Assembly (NCBI GenBank): GCA_019648995.1
Contig: BLXT01007308.1
Coordinates: forward strand, 1,893,184-1,957,183
Direction of reading: 5' to 3'
Source: Plakobranchus ocellatus
Lineage: Eukaryota; Mollusca; Gastropoda; Plakobranchidae
Length of the DNA: 64,000 nucleotides
The translations under genes were made by a program, and so were the position numbers. Position 1 is the stretch's first letter, and the number at the start of each line of letters is the position of its first letter. Below are positions 1-13,825 of the stretch, piece by piece. The notes beneath the pieces were generated by a model that did not search any database, had not been told where the DNA came from, and worked only from the letters and a program-made list of their open reading frames with translations.

Positions 1-44
<44 letters not shown>

Positions 45-414
45 TTTTTGTTGTTGTCGTTGTTATCGCTTTTGTTTTGTTTGTTTGTGTGGTTTTTTTT
101 TTTTGGTTTTTTTTTTTCAATTCTGTAGCGCATTCACGCACATCAATAGAGCCTTGACAATGCCTATTACTTTCCAAAATGATAATTATTGTAAAAGAAA
201 ACAAGCACCAACTTAAACTTATAAAAACAAATGAAACAACACAGAGTATACGGAAAAACGTTTCGCCATGAGGTTTTATCAGAAAAAAATGACTAACACA
301 AATAATCTACCATAGAAACATCCTATCCATTTACGTCAACCTTTGTAGATAAATCATTTACCTCTCAGAAGGTTTCTTTCAGCAAACATGAAAGTGATTG
401 TGGGAGATAGAGAT

Positions 415-456
<42 letters not shown>

Positions 457-1189
457 TATGTGTGTGAGAGAGAGAGGTGTCGACTAAAGGAGAGAGAGAG
501 ACCGAGAGAACGATAATTCTCTATTCTCCCTCCTCATTCATAAAATATTATTCTTATTAGATAGATGCTTTATTTGAATTCGCATGTGGGTGTATATTCA
601 CTGATATACATTTGTAAGTACGTGTATTGATATTCTATGAACGTCTTAATACATAATTGTATATATATTGTCCTGTTGTTTTCATTGTATGCATTCTAAA
701 TGTTTCTTTATTAAGTATGCTTTTTGTTCAGAATTGGATAAGTGATCGATGGGTATATCACGAATGTCATTGTGTTTTAATTTTCAGCGTTAAATTTTTA
801 GTTACTCTTTCGATTCATGTGGTGGATGTATTTGGATCTGAGTGTTTGACAAGCCAAAAAAAAAAAAAAAAAAAATAGTGAATGTACCGTTTACAACATT
901 TTTGACATTTGAGAAAGATGACGTCTAAGTTACAGTTAGATAACCCTGTATATTGTACGTATTTGTTTTCCATCAGTGGATCACTGAAAGATAAAGCTGT
1001 TTTGGGTATGCCTACAATGCATTTTCACGCCTGGAAAAACCCGATGTTTTTAGTTTTACCTATCGGAAAAAGAAAATAGGTCCAGTCATTATTTTCCCGA
1101 ACGCAATGTCGCGACTTACTTTGACAGGACCTGTACTTCTAGATCTAACTTCATCAGCTGAGTATAAGTATGAGTATGCTAGTGTTACT

Positions 1190-1251
<62 letters not shown>

Positions 1252-3828
1252 TTTCTTTATAAAATAAAGCGTTCGGGGAAATGAGGTCGGCCATTATTTA
1301 TTGATGAATGAATTAAGTTTTTAGATATTCGGAAGAATGAAACTAATAAGCCACAAACATTTTTTTTTTCAATTATCGGATGAGTATAGAATGGGTACAC
1401 GTCTTTATGACCGGAGAAAAGAAGGCAGAGCCAAATCTGTATTGTAACGACGAAATATATGATTTCACTTTTATTTATAAACAAAGTTGTATCTTTTTTG
1501 CATTTCTGTAGGTTTAGATGTTCTTTGAGCCAAGCGATGGCAGCTTCTGTGTTTAGAAAAAAAGCCAGGTGTTTTAAAATTACGTGGAAAGTTAATCGAG
1601 CCTTATTGTGAGTGCCTTCTCCATTGAGCAATTCTTAATGAGCCAAAAAGCTAACCTGAACGATATGTTTCGTTTTGCATGTTAGGAAAGAATATTATGT
1701 CGCTTTTTTTTTTTCGTTGACATCGTAGAATTGCTTTTTGTTTGTTGTTGTTGTTTTTGTTGTTGCTGTTGTTGTTATTGTTGCTGTTGTCAATGGATTT
1801 TTTTATTTGTAGTAAATGTTCACGATCTCACTTCACTAATAATTGGTCTAGATCTATATCCTTGATCCTTTAATACGTAAGAATAATTTCTTTTTCTCAA
1901 TAAAACACATTTATAGCATTAAAAAAAAAAATCCTCATAAATGACTTGTGCATTGATCACTTCACGTAATTTCAACCTTTCAAAGCGACCTAGATTCACC
2001 CTCAATCCAAGGAATGTCAGTGTGCGGCCCATGTTCCTGATTTTTCCAATTTTTTTGTGGTATGAAAAAATAGATATTTGTTCACTTTTGAAATTAATAA
2101 TTACAATCGCACGCAATAATTAATAGATGGTTTAAGTGCATGGTGACATCTGCGATTAAAAAAAAAAAATCAACAGTAAGCAGTACATTGTTAGAACTCT
2201 TTAAAATCATGTGGGAAGAAACGTTTAATGTCGCAAAAACCAGAAGATTCTGTTTCTGGTAATTTTGGCTTCACTTGACTACGGAAATTTGAAGATGGCT
2301 TCAGGTATTCTGAGAAATAATTTCAATGTGCCATCAAACTGACACACGGTAAAAGGTAGATCTATAGGCCTATATTTATCATTTTCGCATATTTGCAGTT
2401 TAATAACCGTCTTTAAAGTTAACTTTTTAAATCGTGTTTTAGATGCTGAATGCAGTGCAAGTTCTATCAATCGTCGTAAATGACTTTTACAGAAGACCTA
2501 GAACGAGATGGCATTGTACATTTTTCGCACATTTTAAGCATTTCCTTCATTTCGTGAAGTTTCTGTGTAATAGTGCAGTTTTAGCTGTATTTGAGAGCTT
2601 GTGGTGCTTAATCTAAAGATGTAAAATTAAGCCTAGATTTGATTTATATCTAATCTCAAGCGTTAGCAGCTGGCTACATCTAGATCCAGATATATGTTTT
2701 ATATGAAGATGAACTACGTAGGGTTTTTTGGTTTTTTTTTGCCTTCAAAATATGTTTATTCCGAATGGTGAATTTGGTTTCATTAACTTTGATTGAACTT
2801 TGTAAATCAGTTACAATGAAATAAATAACTTCTCTTCCTAGTTATTTCCTAGGGAAAAGGCTTTTTTGCCAGCCTATTGCATTTGCTATAGTTGCACTAT
2901 TGCATCACATTTACTCTAAAGGCAAAAGAGATGTATACACAAAATGTGCTGAAATATACTGAAAAGGAACGACCAAAATTCCTCAATGTCTTCAAAAAAT
3001 GTTACTTTACAATGAATGATTTAGATCTGTTGCATTGATTCAGCATGTAAAGAACTATGAGAAAAATGGTCTCTTGATTTGAAATTCTCTGGTCATGTTA
3101 TTTTGCAATAACACCTCATTCTATTTGATCGTCTCTGTCCTGGATTAGTCCTTCTGAGAAAAAAATAAAGCATAAAAACAAGTTAGTCAATGAGAGTAAT
3201 TACATTTGCAAGTTTTTGACCCATCAGACAGTACCCTGCTTCTATTCACGATAAATCCAATGGAGAAATGAAGTGTTCTCAGATGTATCAAGAAATTGTA
3301 TCGATGTGTATAGAATTTAGATTAAATGCAAGGTAGGAATCATATTTTATTCTTCATGGAAATTATGGGAAAAAATATATATCTAATTTTAAATTTTTGT
3401 AAGAAAAGCAAAACACTCTAAAAGGAAGGAAAATTTTCTTCAGCAAGAGATCGAATCCTCTCCCATCCAACAATTGTCAAGGTTGCTTTTTTACTATTTC
3501 ACCTATTACCCATTGATATGGTTACAAATTTAAAGAGCAATAACTATATACAGCTTTGCTAACCATGACATACTGTTAAATCCCAATAATTCCTTTTTTG
3601 ACAAAATCAATCATAGAGTTTTATTTTTATAACAGTTTTGTAACATAGTATTCTTAAAGACTTCAGTCATAGACATCAACACTAAGCACATTATGAAAGT
3701 TTTTCAAAGTCTTTAAAGTTATCCTTAAACTATTAAACTTTATGTATTTTGGCATTAAAACCAGTTGCTATTCAGGAAATCTGTTTTATTTTCATCTTTC
3801 TTGTTGTTTGTATGTTTCTCTTTCATAG
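1..3828. other. Region upstream of the first recognised exon; simple repeats, no supported gene
   Basis: It holds a TTA trinucleotide tract (1-42), GA-rich runs (about 408-515), a poly-A run (855-874), a CT tract (about 1191-1249) and a TTG-rich tract (about 1737-1790). Open frames here are short and AT-rich with no family resemblance. A 5' untranslated exon or promoter of the Roco gene may lie here, but I cannot point to one. Confidence 0.6.
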
Positions 3829-4753
3829 GTGCAACCTACCATGTACAAGCATAGAAGTAAAAGCTCCAGAGATGAGTCTGTAAATTCAACAAGACCTTCT
3901 ACTCAAGCTAGCGGGCGGTCGTCTCAACTCTCAAATATTTCTGATAGACCAGCTTCGGGCTCCAAAAGCAAAATAATTCCTAAACTGTCGGTTCTAGATA
4001 GCACTGGAAAAAAGGAATGGAATGAAGATCCAAAGGTGGACATTAAGGCAAAGAAAACATCCAAAAACTTGGCATCTGTTCCCCCAGATGCTGCCTCACC
4101 TCAAGAGTCCATATCTGAAACCATACAGGCAAAAAGACATGAAGAGAAAAAAGACAAAGATCAAAAGAGTGGAGATAAGGTAGGAGTAAGAGAAGCTTTA
4201 ACAAAAGAATCTTCAAAACAAATGGAAAAAAAAGAATCTATGCCCAAAAATATTCCTGAAGCTATGACTTTGGCATCAAATTTACAAGAAGGAAATGCCA
4301 ATGAGTCTCTCTCAAATGAACCAGAGAAGAAGACAAAGCTTCCAACCAGTTCTAAAAATAGCGTTGTGGCACCATTATCTGTTCCCTCAACCCTGTCTAG
4401 CGGTTCTATACCAGCAGCTCCTGAATTACCTCTAGCAACATCATCAGGTCATGCAATACCTTCCAATACAATAGTATCCGTACCTGCAGCTCCTCCCAGT
4501 CTACCCGAAATATCTGTTCCACCACCACCACCACCTCCCCCTGTCTCTTCTCAACAAGATCTTGTGGCACAAAACCAATCAAATAATGAGGATCACTCAT
4601 CTAAAAGGGTTGATGGAATCCTGGCAAAATCTATAGCAGAATATGCCTCATCAGCAACAGGGAAACTTGGTAACATAAAAATAGACCCCAACCAGCTATT
4701 AAACCAGAAAAGGAGGTTAAAAAAAGTTGATCGCCACATTGAGTACAATCCAG
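3829..4753 (+). CDS. Exon 1: low-complexity N-terminal tail of the Roco protein
   Basis: This is the largest exon (about 308 codons). It follows a pyrimidine-rich stretch ending in AG at 3827-3828 and stops at a strong donor (CAG then gtaagt at 4754), leaving phase 1. The product is rich in Ser, Lys, Glu and Pro with no hydrophobic core, so it is probably disordered. Residues 231-238 are eight consecutive prolines (VPPPPPPPPVSS), the type of tract bound by SH3, WW or profilin domains. The C-terminal end is basic (QKRRLKKVDRHIEYNP) and may start the folded part. The first ATG lies at 3841 (MYKHRSKSSRDES). No function can be assigned to the tail itself. Confidence 0.75.
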
Positions 4754-7700
4754 GTAAGTTTGATAAGTTGTAACTTATGAATATCAATACACGATGTATT
4801 TATTAAAGGTTTCTTCTAGTTTAACAAATTTGATGGTTGGGAGATTAAAATATGATAAATGGTCTTGATTATACGAATGCAGTGTCATTAGGCAATAACT
4901 AAAGTGCATAATTCTTTGGCATCGACTTGCAATATACATTCATTATGTTAATTTATTCATACATTGTAAAGTAAATGGCTAGCTTTAAGTTATTCTGTAA
5001 GTCTTGGGTATTGATATCCCTTGAGGTAACAAAAAGAGGATAATTTTATAGAAAAATACAGTTTTACAACGATACTCGTTATTTTTCTTTCATTCTTGCT
5101 CATGAATTGTACTTAAAGCTATCAAAAGAATTGATAGTTTTTCAAGATTTTTACAAATTTTGCATCCTATGACATTTATTTATATTTCTCTAACAGTATG
5201 TATAATAAAAATACAAGGTTAGCAATGTCTACATTTGTGCAAATCTCCAATTGATGTAATCACTTTTCTTCTTCTTCAGGCCTTTGTCTGGAACAGACAT
5301 TGGCAATCATATTCCTCCACTCAAACATATTCTCAGTTAACTTAATAAAGTTGCTGTTGCTACCCTTGCCTATTGCCCATGACTTAAGACTTTCAATAAA
5401 AGTTATTCCCTGTCTACCTCTACTGCGTTTGCCTTCAATCTTTCCGGTGTTTGCTAAGTGTTCTACACCCTTGTGTCGGCAAATATGCCTAAAAACTGCA
5501 GTTGCCTCTAGTTTTAATTTGTAATCGCTCAAGATTAGCCTGTTTCAATACCAATTCATTTGACTTTTTTTCTGTCCATGATATCTTAATCATTCTCCTG
5601 ATAAACCACATCTCTTGTGCTTATAGTTTTTCTCTGTTGCCTTGTTTATTGTCCAACACTCACTACCATAGAAAAGCATTGACCATATATATTTTTTCAT
5701 TACCCTTATTTTGGTTTTTATACTAATATTTCTGTTTGCCAGTATCGGTTTCATTCTTTTGGAATGTATCTATGGCCATGGCTATTCTTTTACCTGTTTC
5801 ATTTGTGCATCTGCCATCTAATGTTATCAGGTAACCTAGATATTTGTATTTTGTAACTTGCTTGATTTGTTCTCATTTGCTCATGAGGTAGCACTAGGGG
5901 TTAGAGGATTTCTTAGAGATGACCATGCATCCTGTTTTCTTTACATTCAAAGACAGACCCATTCTTTCGTTCTCTAAAAGTACAGTATCTGGAAGTTTTT
6001 GGAGTTGTTCGCCAGATTCTGCTATTAAAACTGTATCATCTGCATACCTGATATTATTAAGATTCTCTCCATTTATTTTTAAGCCTGAAATATCATTAAG
6101 ATTCCTTAAGATTATTTCACTATATAGGTTAAAAAGATCAGGAGACATTACATATCCCTGCCTCACACCTCTTTTGATGGATTTGAAATTGCTATGCTCT
6201 CTTTCAATTCTTACAGATGCAGTTTGATCCCAGTATTAATTTCTAATTACTCTCAGATCTTTCCCATTGATGTCCAGCAAACTAAACAGTTCTACATGTT
6301 TTACTTTGTCAAAGGTCTGAGATTAATCAATGAAGCAGAGGTGGAGATCTTTTTGCATTTTTATATACCTTTCCATAAGCACTGTCAAAGTGAATATTGC
6401 GATCCTAGTCCCTTTATCGAGCATAAAGCCAAACTGTTTTGGAGATATTTCTATGCATCAAAACATGTAATACTGCTGTAAAATGGCTCATGAAACTGAT
6501 TGTTCTGTAAAGTTCACATTTTGTTGCTTTTGGTGTTTTAGGCTGTACTATAAAAACAGATTTACAAAGATCTTCTGGAATTGTACCACTATCATATATC
6601 GCATTAAGAAGTTTTGTTATCAGATTTATTCCTATATTATTTACAGCTTTATTTCTACGGGTATGTTATCTGGTCCTGTGGCTTTTCCATTTTTCATTTT
6701 CTGTATTGCTGTTTCTACCTCTTCTTTAAAAATAATTGGGCCTTAAAGTCTTTCTTTATTTTGGGTTTTTTGCACCTATCATTTTTTAAAAGACCTTCGA
6801 AAAATCACTATTACTTCTGTTAAAACTACTATTGCTGCTGCTGCTGTAGTACTGCTGTTTCTGTGCTCCTATGATTTTGACAGCCACTGGCACTCTTTCC
6901 GTAATGGACATTTTTCTTGGAGAAATCCGCCATCCTAACATTATGAAACAAATAGCAGCCAATAGAACTGTACATTCTTTCATACCAATATCTTTTTGTT
7001 TTGTTTTGTTTTGTCTTTTTGCTCAATAAGTATTTTGCGTTGAATACTTGATTCTCCTTAACCATGTTGTCATAAGTCTAAGTTTGACAAAATTATACAC
7101 AAATTGTTATTAACTTGCTCAGTATTCATGAGTAAGCATCAGAAATAAACTTAATATGGTGTTGCCATTCTCACAGTAACTTTAAGTCGGAAAGAACTCT
7201 TTGAGGAGGAATATGAAAGAAATGGCGAAACTCCACCTGAACATTTTCCACTGCATGTTGTAAAGGTAATTCTGTGTTGTTTCCTTATTAGTAGCACCTC
7301 ATAAAACTTGTAGCTATCTTTTAATGAACCATTAGGTGCTTGAATCAAAGCTATATACATGACTTTTCTCAATTTTGCCTGTGCTATAGTTGTAATTCTT
7401 ATAACAATAAATTGCTCATAAAAATGCATAATGCACATAGGATTTTCTTGAAAGCTATCGCATAAAAGCACAAAAATTATTCATAAACAGTACAGTTTAA
7501 AATGTAATTTCTTAATTGTTTTTTTTTTCAGCCCACAATTGTTTCAGAGAATATTTCTGCAGACTTGTTTACCTTGAATCTAAATGGCATTGACCAGCTC
7601 ACAGATTTACTATTTCCTCTACTCCTGGTTCCCAATAACAGCTTTATGAACTTGAAAAAACTTCTTCTAAACGGTAACAGAGTTTGTTTTTTATTTTACA

Positions 7701-10700
7701 TAAAGATTTCTTTACATTCAGTTATTACTGTGGTTTCATATAAATTTTCTTAATTTATTCATTCATTCATTTTTTTTTCTTCAAATCAAATTTATGAACT
7801 AGCATGGAAGAAACAGCAATGGACAAATGAACTTAAAAGATGTTTTCTTTAAAGACATTTAAATTTTCTTGTACTAAGAGACTCTATAAAAAGGTGTTTT
7901 GATTTTTCAAAACTCAGTTGCTTTTTTTCTTTTGCAAATGAAATTCGTTTTGTTTACCAAATTGCTATAATCAATTCAAAGTGGAGTTTAAGTTATAGTT
8001 TTTAGACAATAGTTTTACATCAGATAATGCAGCTTTTTTCCACTTGATTAGAGAGGTTTGACTGTGATTCTTTATATGTGTTATTGATGATGTAGCTTAT
8101 TTCAAAAAGAATTATTTACAAATGAAAATTCATATTGGCCTCCTACATTTAAGATGTTGTAGCACATGCATAATATATAGATCTCTACAGATGCTTCTAA
8201 CCTCCAATATATCTTGGCCGCTTCCTAAAGAATCCAATTCTTGCTTTTTATTCAAATTTCCTGTTTGTAAAAGATTCGAGAGATTCCACAATTACCTATA
8301 TTAAAATGATATATTATTTGCTATTACTCCATGTTACCAGGGCATTTTTGTAAAGGGATTAAAAGCAAAATATTTGCTGGCCTTTTTTTTTTTGTTGTTT
8401 TTTTTGTTGATTTATAACATTAACTCATTCTGGACATATGCCAATGTATTGGCACTAATTTTCACCTCCATCCGGATGTATGCTGATATATTGATGCTTG
8501 AAGGTCTCTCTATTCTTGATTCTTGGACATGAATTTTGTCTGCACCAAAAAAAAAAAAAAAATCTATCTTGAAAGAGTTATGGTATTAAATATAATGGAG
8601 GGATATAAACCTCAACAATTTTTTAATGCGAAGTCTAATTTTATGCATCTCAGGCTGTCTCAATTTGACTGATCAAGCATTAAAATGGATTGCCAGACTT
8701 TTTCCGACACTACAAATGGTAAAGTTCCGTCAAGAAATAACTCTTACTAATGCATTTTTTTTTATAGTCACATATACTATACACACATTGTGACAAAGTT
8801 AAGGCAGAGATTTCCTATAAGATAAAATTTTAATTAGATTAGGACCATTTAAGTGCTTGTAAAGACGTTTAAAAGTAATATATGAAAAGGAATTCAGAGA
8901 TTTTTTAACTCATGCACACAATTCCATATTTGTCAATAGTATCTCTCATTTCATAGAGAATATTTTAATGTTAATGAGTGGCTTTTTCAAACATATCAGC
9001 CCTAGGAACCAAAAAACCTATTAAAAAGAAATAGAATATTTGATTTTTTAAGTGTATCATTTTCTCTTGTCAGAGTAAGAGTATATCCTTTACAAGTACT
9101 TTAGCAAATTTCTTATTCTTATGCCATTTTGTTGTTTCTGTTTGCTCCTACAGCTGGAGCTCAATGCATGTAGGAACATTACAGAAAAAGGCTTGCACCA
9201 TATATTTCAAGGATGTCCAGCACTTCAAAATCTGTCGATTATGGGAACAAATGTTTCTCTCATACCAGATTCAATCAGTAAAACCATCAATTTTGTTCTT
9301 TTAATGAAATTGTATTTTTTTATATATTTTTTTTTTACTTTTTTCCTATAAATTTGAATATTTCTGACCATTCCCCACAGATGTATCCTATTTTTTTTAA
9401 TTAAAAAACTATTTGATTAGGCCTTTTTCTTTGCTGTATTATGTCTAAATAATCAAATTTTCATAACTCAGTAAACTATACAATATGTGATCAGATCAAT
9501 GTTTAATGCATAGGCTTGATCAAATATGTATGAATCATTGTTGTATAAACGGTGCAAATTTCTCAGTGGCATTATCATTAATATTGTATTGGAAGTCACT
9601 GAAGCAGTTGTTTGACTCAATCAAAATATGCAAATAGTAACTACAATATGACTATCCATATTTGATATCTCCAGTGGACACTAAAATACCCAAAGGATCA
9701 ATTCAGTGGGCTGGTTCGTCTGTTATCTCAGAGAGTCAGAAGTTTAGAACTTTTCGTGGAGGTAAAGTGAAATATACAGACAGTTTTGTCGCCCAATATT
9801 TCTTGTTGATAAATGAACATGGTTCAACTCTGATGAAGTATTTTTTCTTCAATAAGATTGAGAAAAAAAGTTTCTTGACAACTACAAAACAGAAATAAAA
9901 TGGAAAAAATAAAGGAAATAAAAAGCTATTGTTATGCTGCTCAGAGTTTATTTTTTTTTTCTTAAGTGTTTCTAAATTATGAAAAAAGAAGCCAAGGACA
10001 TTTATTTCATGATATGACTAGATCAAAGTGAAGGAAAGAAATTATCTGACGATTTCTTCATTAAATATACAAGCTACTTTTACCATGGTGCACGGCATTG
10101 GAGATTAAATGTATGTTCTGCCTTGTTGTATGATGCATTAACTTATGATTGTGGCATTTAATAGGCGTTACTTTATATCTATGTCCTGATCAAAAGTCTA
10201 ATGTTTAAAAGGATTTAGATTTAGCTGGATAACTTTTGTCGATCTGCAAAAAAGGAGATACGCACGTGCACACNNNNNNNNNNNNNCCCCCCCCCCCCCC
10301 CCCTTGAACTTCTTGTTTTATCAGTTTGATGCAATAGCTTTAAAATTGTGTTCATTCTTCTGAAAAGGCACGGTGTTGCAGTGTTCTGTGTAAAGTTAAG
10401 ACTACAACTGCAAATCTATATTTTACACTTATGGCTTAATAATCATCATCACAAAGAAGGGATAGGAAAATGCAACACAATATATATCAACATGCATATC
10501 ATTTTCAATTCTGTATAGCTGATGAAGAGAGGAAATACTTTGAAGCAGCCAAGAGAAAAGTGGTCATTCTTCGGGAAGCTTATGTTACAGAAACAGTCAC
10601 TCCTTTGCTGACTGGTGACAAGTCCAAAAGCAGTAAATTTTTCTGCTACAAACAATGGCAGGACTCCCTGAATGCTGGATCCTCTCAGTTGCCGATGCAA

Positions 10701-13324
10701 TACAACATTTTTGAAGTTGAAGCTTTTTCAGTAAGATATTTTCAAAATTAAAGCTTTTGACTTGTTTTGGCAAATCCTTTATGCAGACATTCAAATTTTG
10801 GTATCAGCTTTTTTTGTTTTTTAAAGAAAGAAATCTTCATTGAAATTATTTCGAGCTGATTTATTTGATGATGTTTACTCAGAATTAGATTATCTGCACA
10901 GCAATTCCATAAAATATGTCAAAGTGAGATTCTGCATCATTAAGATTGAATAAAAGTCCTTGATTAAAAGGACTTACAACTTCTACAGTCATATTGTTAA
11001 CATTCTTTATTTAACGCAATGATAATTTTTACTTCTTTATGTAGGATTTGTTTTGTATTTGATTTCAGTAATGTAGATCTGCAATTTGACTCATATTATG
11101 GGAGCACAATATGTGTGTTTAGAATCAAATCATGTCCATAAAATGGATTTTGGAGTAGCAATTGTTCAATTGCCTTTGCTTGTATTAATTGTCCTTAAAT
11201 GAAAAAAAAATAAATTGAATTGATTTGCACTCATTTAAAAAAAAAAAAAAAAATTGCAAAAAGACTCAGAAAAATCTTTTTTTTTTGGTCCTTGGCATTT
11301 TAAAATCAAGGCAAACTATGCTTTCATCTGCAATCTTTGAAAATAAATTGAGAGAGACCAACTTCTGGAACATAGAGGTTGAAAGTAAGCTTTATAATGA
11401 ATGTGCATGAAAGAGCCTTGTAACAAACTTTAATATTTCAGTAGTTTTTTTTCTTTTGATACCAAAATGTGTACCTTTAACTTCAAAGCAGTAATTACCT
11501 TTTTTTTTTGTTTCAGCCTCTTCAAGATAGTTTGGTCACAGGAGGATCAATCATTCTTATAGCATGTAAACCACCATCAAAGCCTGAAGAAATACAATCT
11601 TATGCACTCAAAGTTGCTGAGCTAATCACATCTGTGCTCATAAAGGTATTGCTAAAATCATGAAATCATAACATAACTGTAATTTCAATCATTGTTAGTT
11701 CCAAAAAACAATCTTCTGTTCATATGCATATATTTTTATTAACACAAATCATCAATGGTGTAAAACTTTGGTACATTTTCATATAGAGAATAAAATGCTG
11801 TGCTTGGGTATTTTCTTATTATATAACTTGCTCTTCAATATCAATTCAAAGTCACCTTTGAATGTAATTTTTTTAAAGTTTATGACCTCTCAGGATTTGC
11901 CCTTCTTATGTCCAAACTGCAGTAAAAATCTAATTTTGTAGTCATCATTTCATATTCATTGTATGATTTCTCATTTCTGGGGTTACACTGCAAAGTTCTT
12001 TGAAAATAGATTAACTGAAAAAATTTATAATGCTATTCGGCAGTGCCCAGATGTTTTGATTCTGCTTGCTGAAATAACAGAGAATGGCATTGCAACTACT
12101 CTAGAGGAAAGTGTGAGCACTAGGTTAAACTACCTCATTCATTCCATGCAAACAGCTACCTATGATCTCTACAAGTAAGTGTGTTCAATTGTCTTTTAAC
12201 CAGTGCAGTCCATAAGTCGAAAGCTGCATTATGAATATTTTATTAAACGATTGATACAGAAAAAAAACTGTATTGAAGAAGCTTTGAGGGATTTAAAAAC
12301 TAAGAAGAGATATTAAACCTAAGTGCCAAAAAAAAAAAAAAAAAACTGAAAAGAAAGAAAAATTGTCTTCCCAAAAGTGTTAAATGTAAAGTCGAGCTCA
12401 TTAGGACTGATTCAAGACATGTTTTCATCTATATTCAATTTGATTTTTATATCCTTTATCTATTTGGTTGTCCCTTTGTCCTCTTTATCCCTTTCATCTA
12501 TTCTCTCTCTTCAAGTGCCTTGCTTATGAGCGTTGGCGATCATGTCCCTCCACAAATCCCAATCTTTAATGGCAGTCAGTGTGTCTGTCACCCTTCCTGG
12601 TCCAAGCCATGTGGCCAGTCCATCCGTTATCTTCTATCTTAGTCTTCCTCTGCTTCTTTTTCCTTCCAACTTTCCTGTTGTTACCAAATGATCCAGTTTT
12701 TCTCTTCTCATCACGTGGCCCAGAAAGGTGGCTTGACATTTTTGTATAGTTCTGACCAGTGATTTTCTTTTATTAGCTTCATTCAGAACTCTCTCATTTG
12801 TTTTCTTTGCTCTTGTATCCGGAGCATTCTTCTAAGGAACCACATTTCTGTTGCTTCTAGCTTATCTTGAATTTGCTTGGAGATTGTCCATGCTTCGCAT
12901 CCATACATTAGAACAGATTCTATGTAGCACTGGAGGGCTCTTTTTCTCGTTTCGATGGAGATGTGTTTATTTGTCAGGATTGTTTTCAACCTTTGAAAGT
13001 TGATCTTTGCCTGAGCAGTTCTTGCTGATGTTTCTCTGTTCGTTTTACCATCGTTGGAAATTATTGTCCCTAGATATTTGAACTTTTCCCTTTGTTTGAG
13101 TTTTACTTCATTGATGAAGGCCCGTGAAATCACGGCAGGCAGGTGATGGATTTCATCTATTGGGGCTGATTAATTAAAGAATTTGTCTTCATCCTTTTTT
13201 CCTCCTCTCTGTTTGATGCTTGATAGCGCAATGAGTAACATATACATCAATGAATTGTATCATAAAAAAACAAAACAAAAAACAGCAACAATTCTCTCCA
13301 TGTGGATGAGAAATGCTCCTCTTA

Positions 13325-13379
<55 letters not shown>

Positions 13380-13456
13380 ACCCCACCTCTCTCTCTCTGT
13401 CTCACTATATCTATCTGTCTCTCTCTCTCATTCTCTCTATGTATATATATCTACCT

Positions 13457-13530
<74 letters not shown>

Positions 13531-13538
13531 TTATCTNN

Positions 13539-13611
<73 letters not shown>

Positions 13612-13785
13612 AATCTTTTTCATTCTCTTTCTTGTCTACCTCTCTCTTTCTCTCTCTATCCATTTATCTTTACGATCTTTCTCTTTCTCTCTATCTCTCT
13701 GTGCTTCATCATTTGTTTGACCCTTATGTACTACAGATTATAATCTTGTTTACCTTTTATGTTTTTCTGCTTTGTTTTGTTTGCA

Positions 13786-13825
<40 letters not shown>

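Noticed and set aside
855-874. Poly-A run after an open frame, as in a retrocopied gene
   Set aside because: The frame before it (657-878) is short and low in information, and no parent gene is recognisable.
8410-8560. Possible piggyBac-like end starting ttaactcattc, with two similar atgcc/atgct units
   Set aside because: No matching inverted end or TTAA duplication was found, so the resemblance is too weak.
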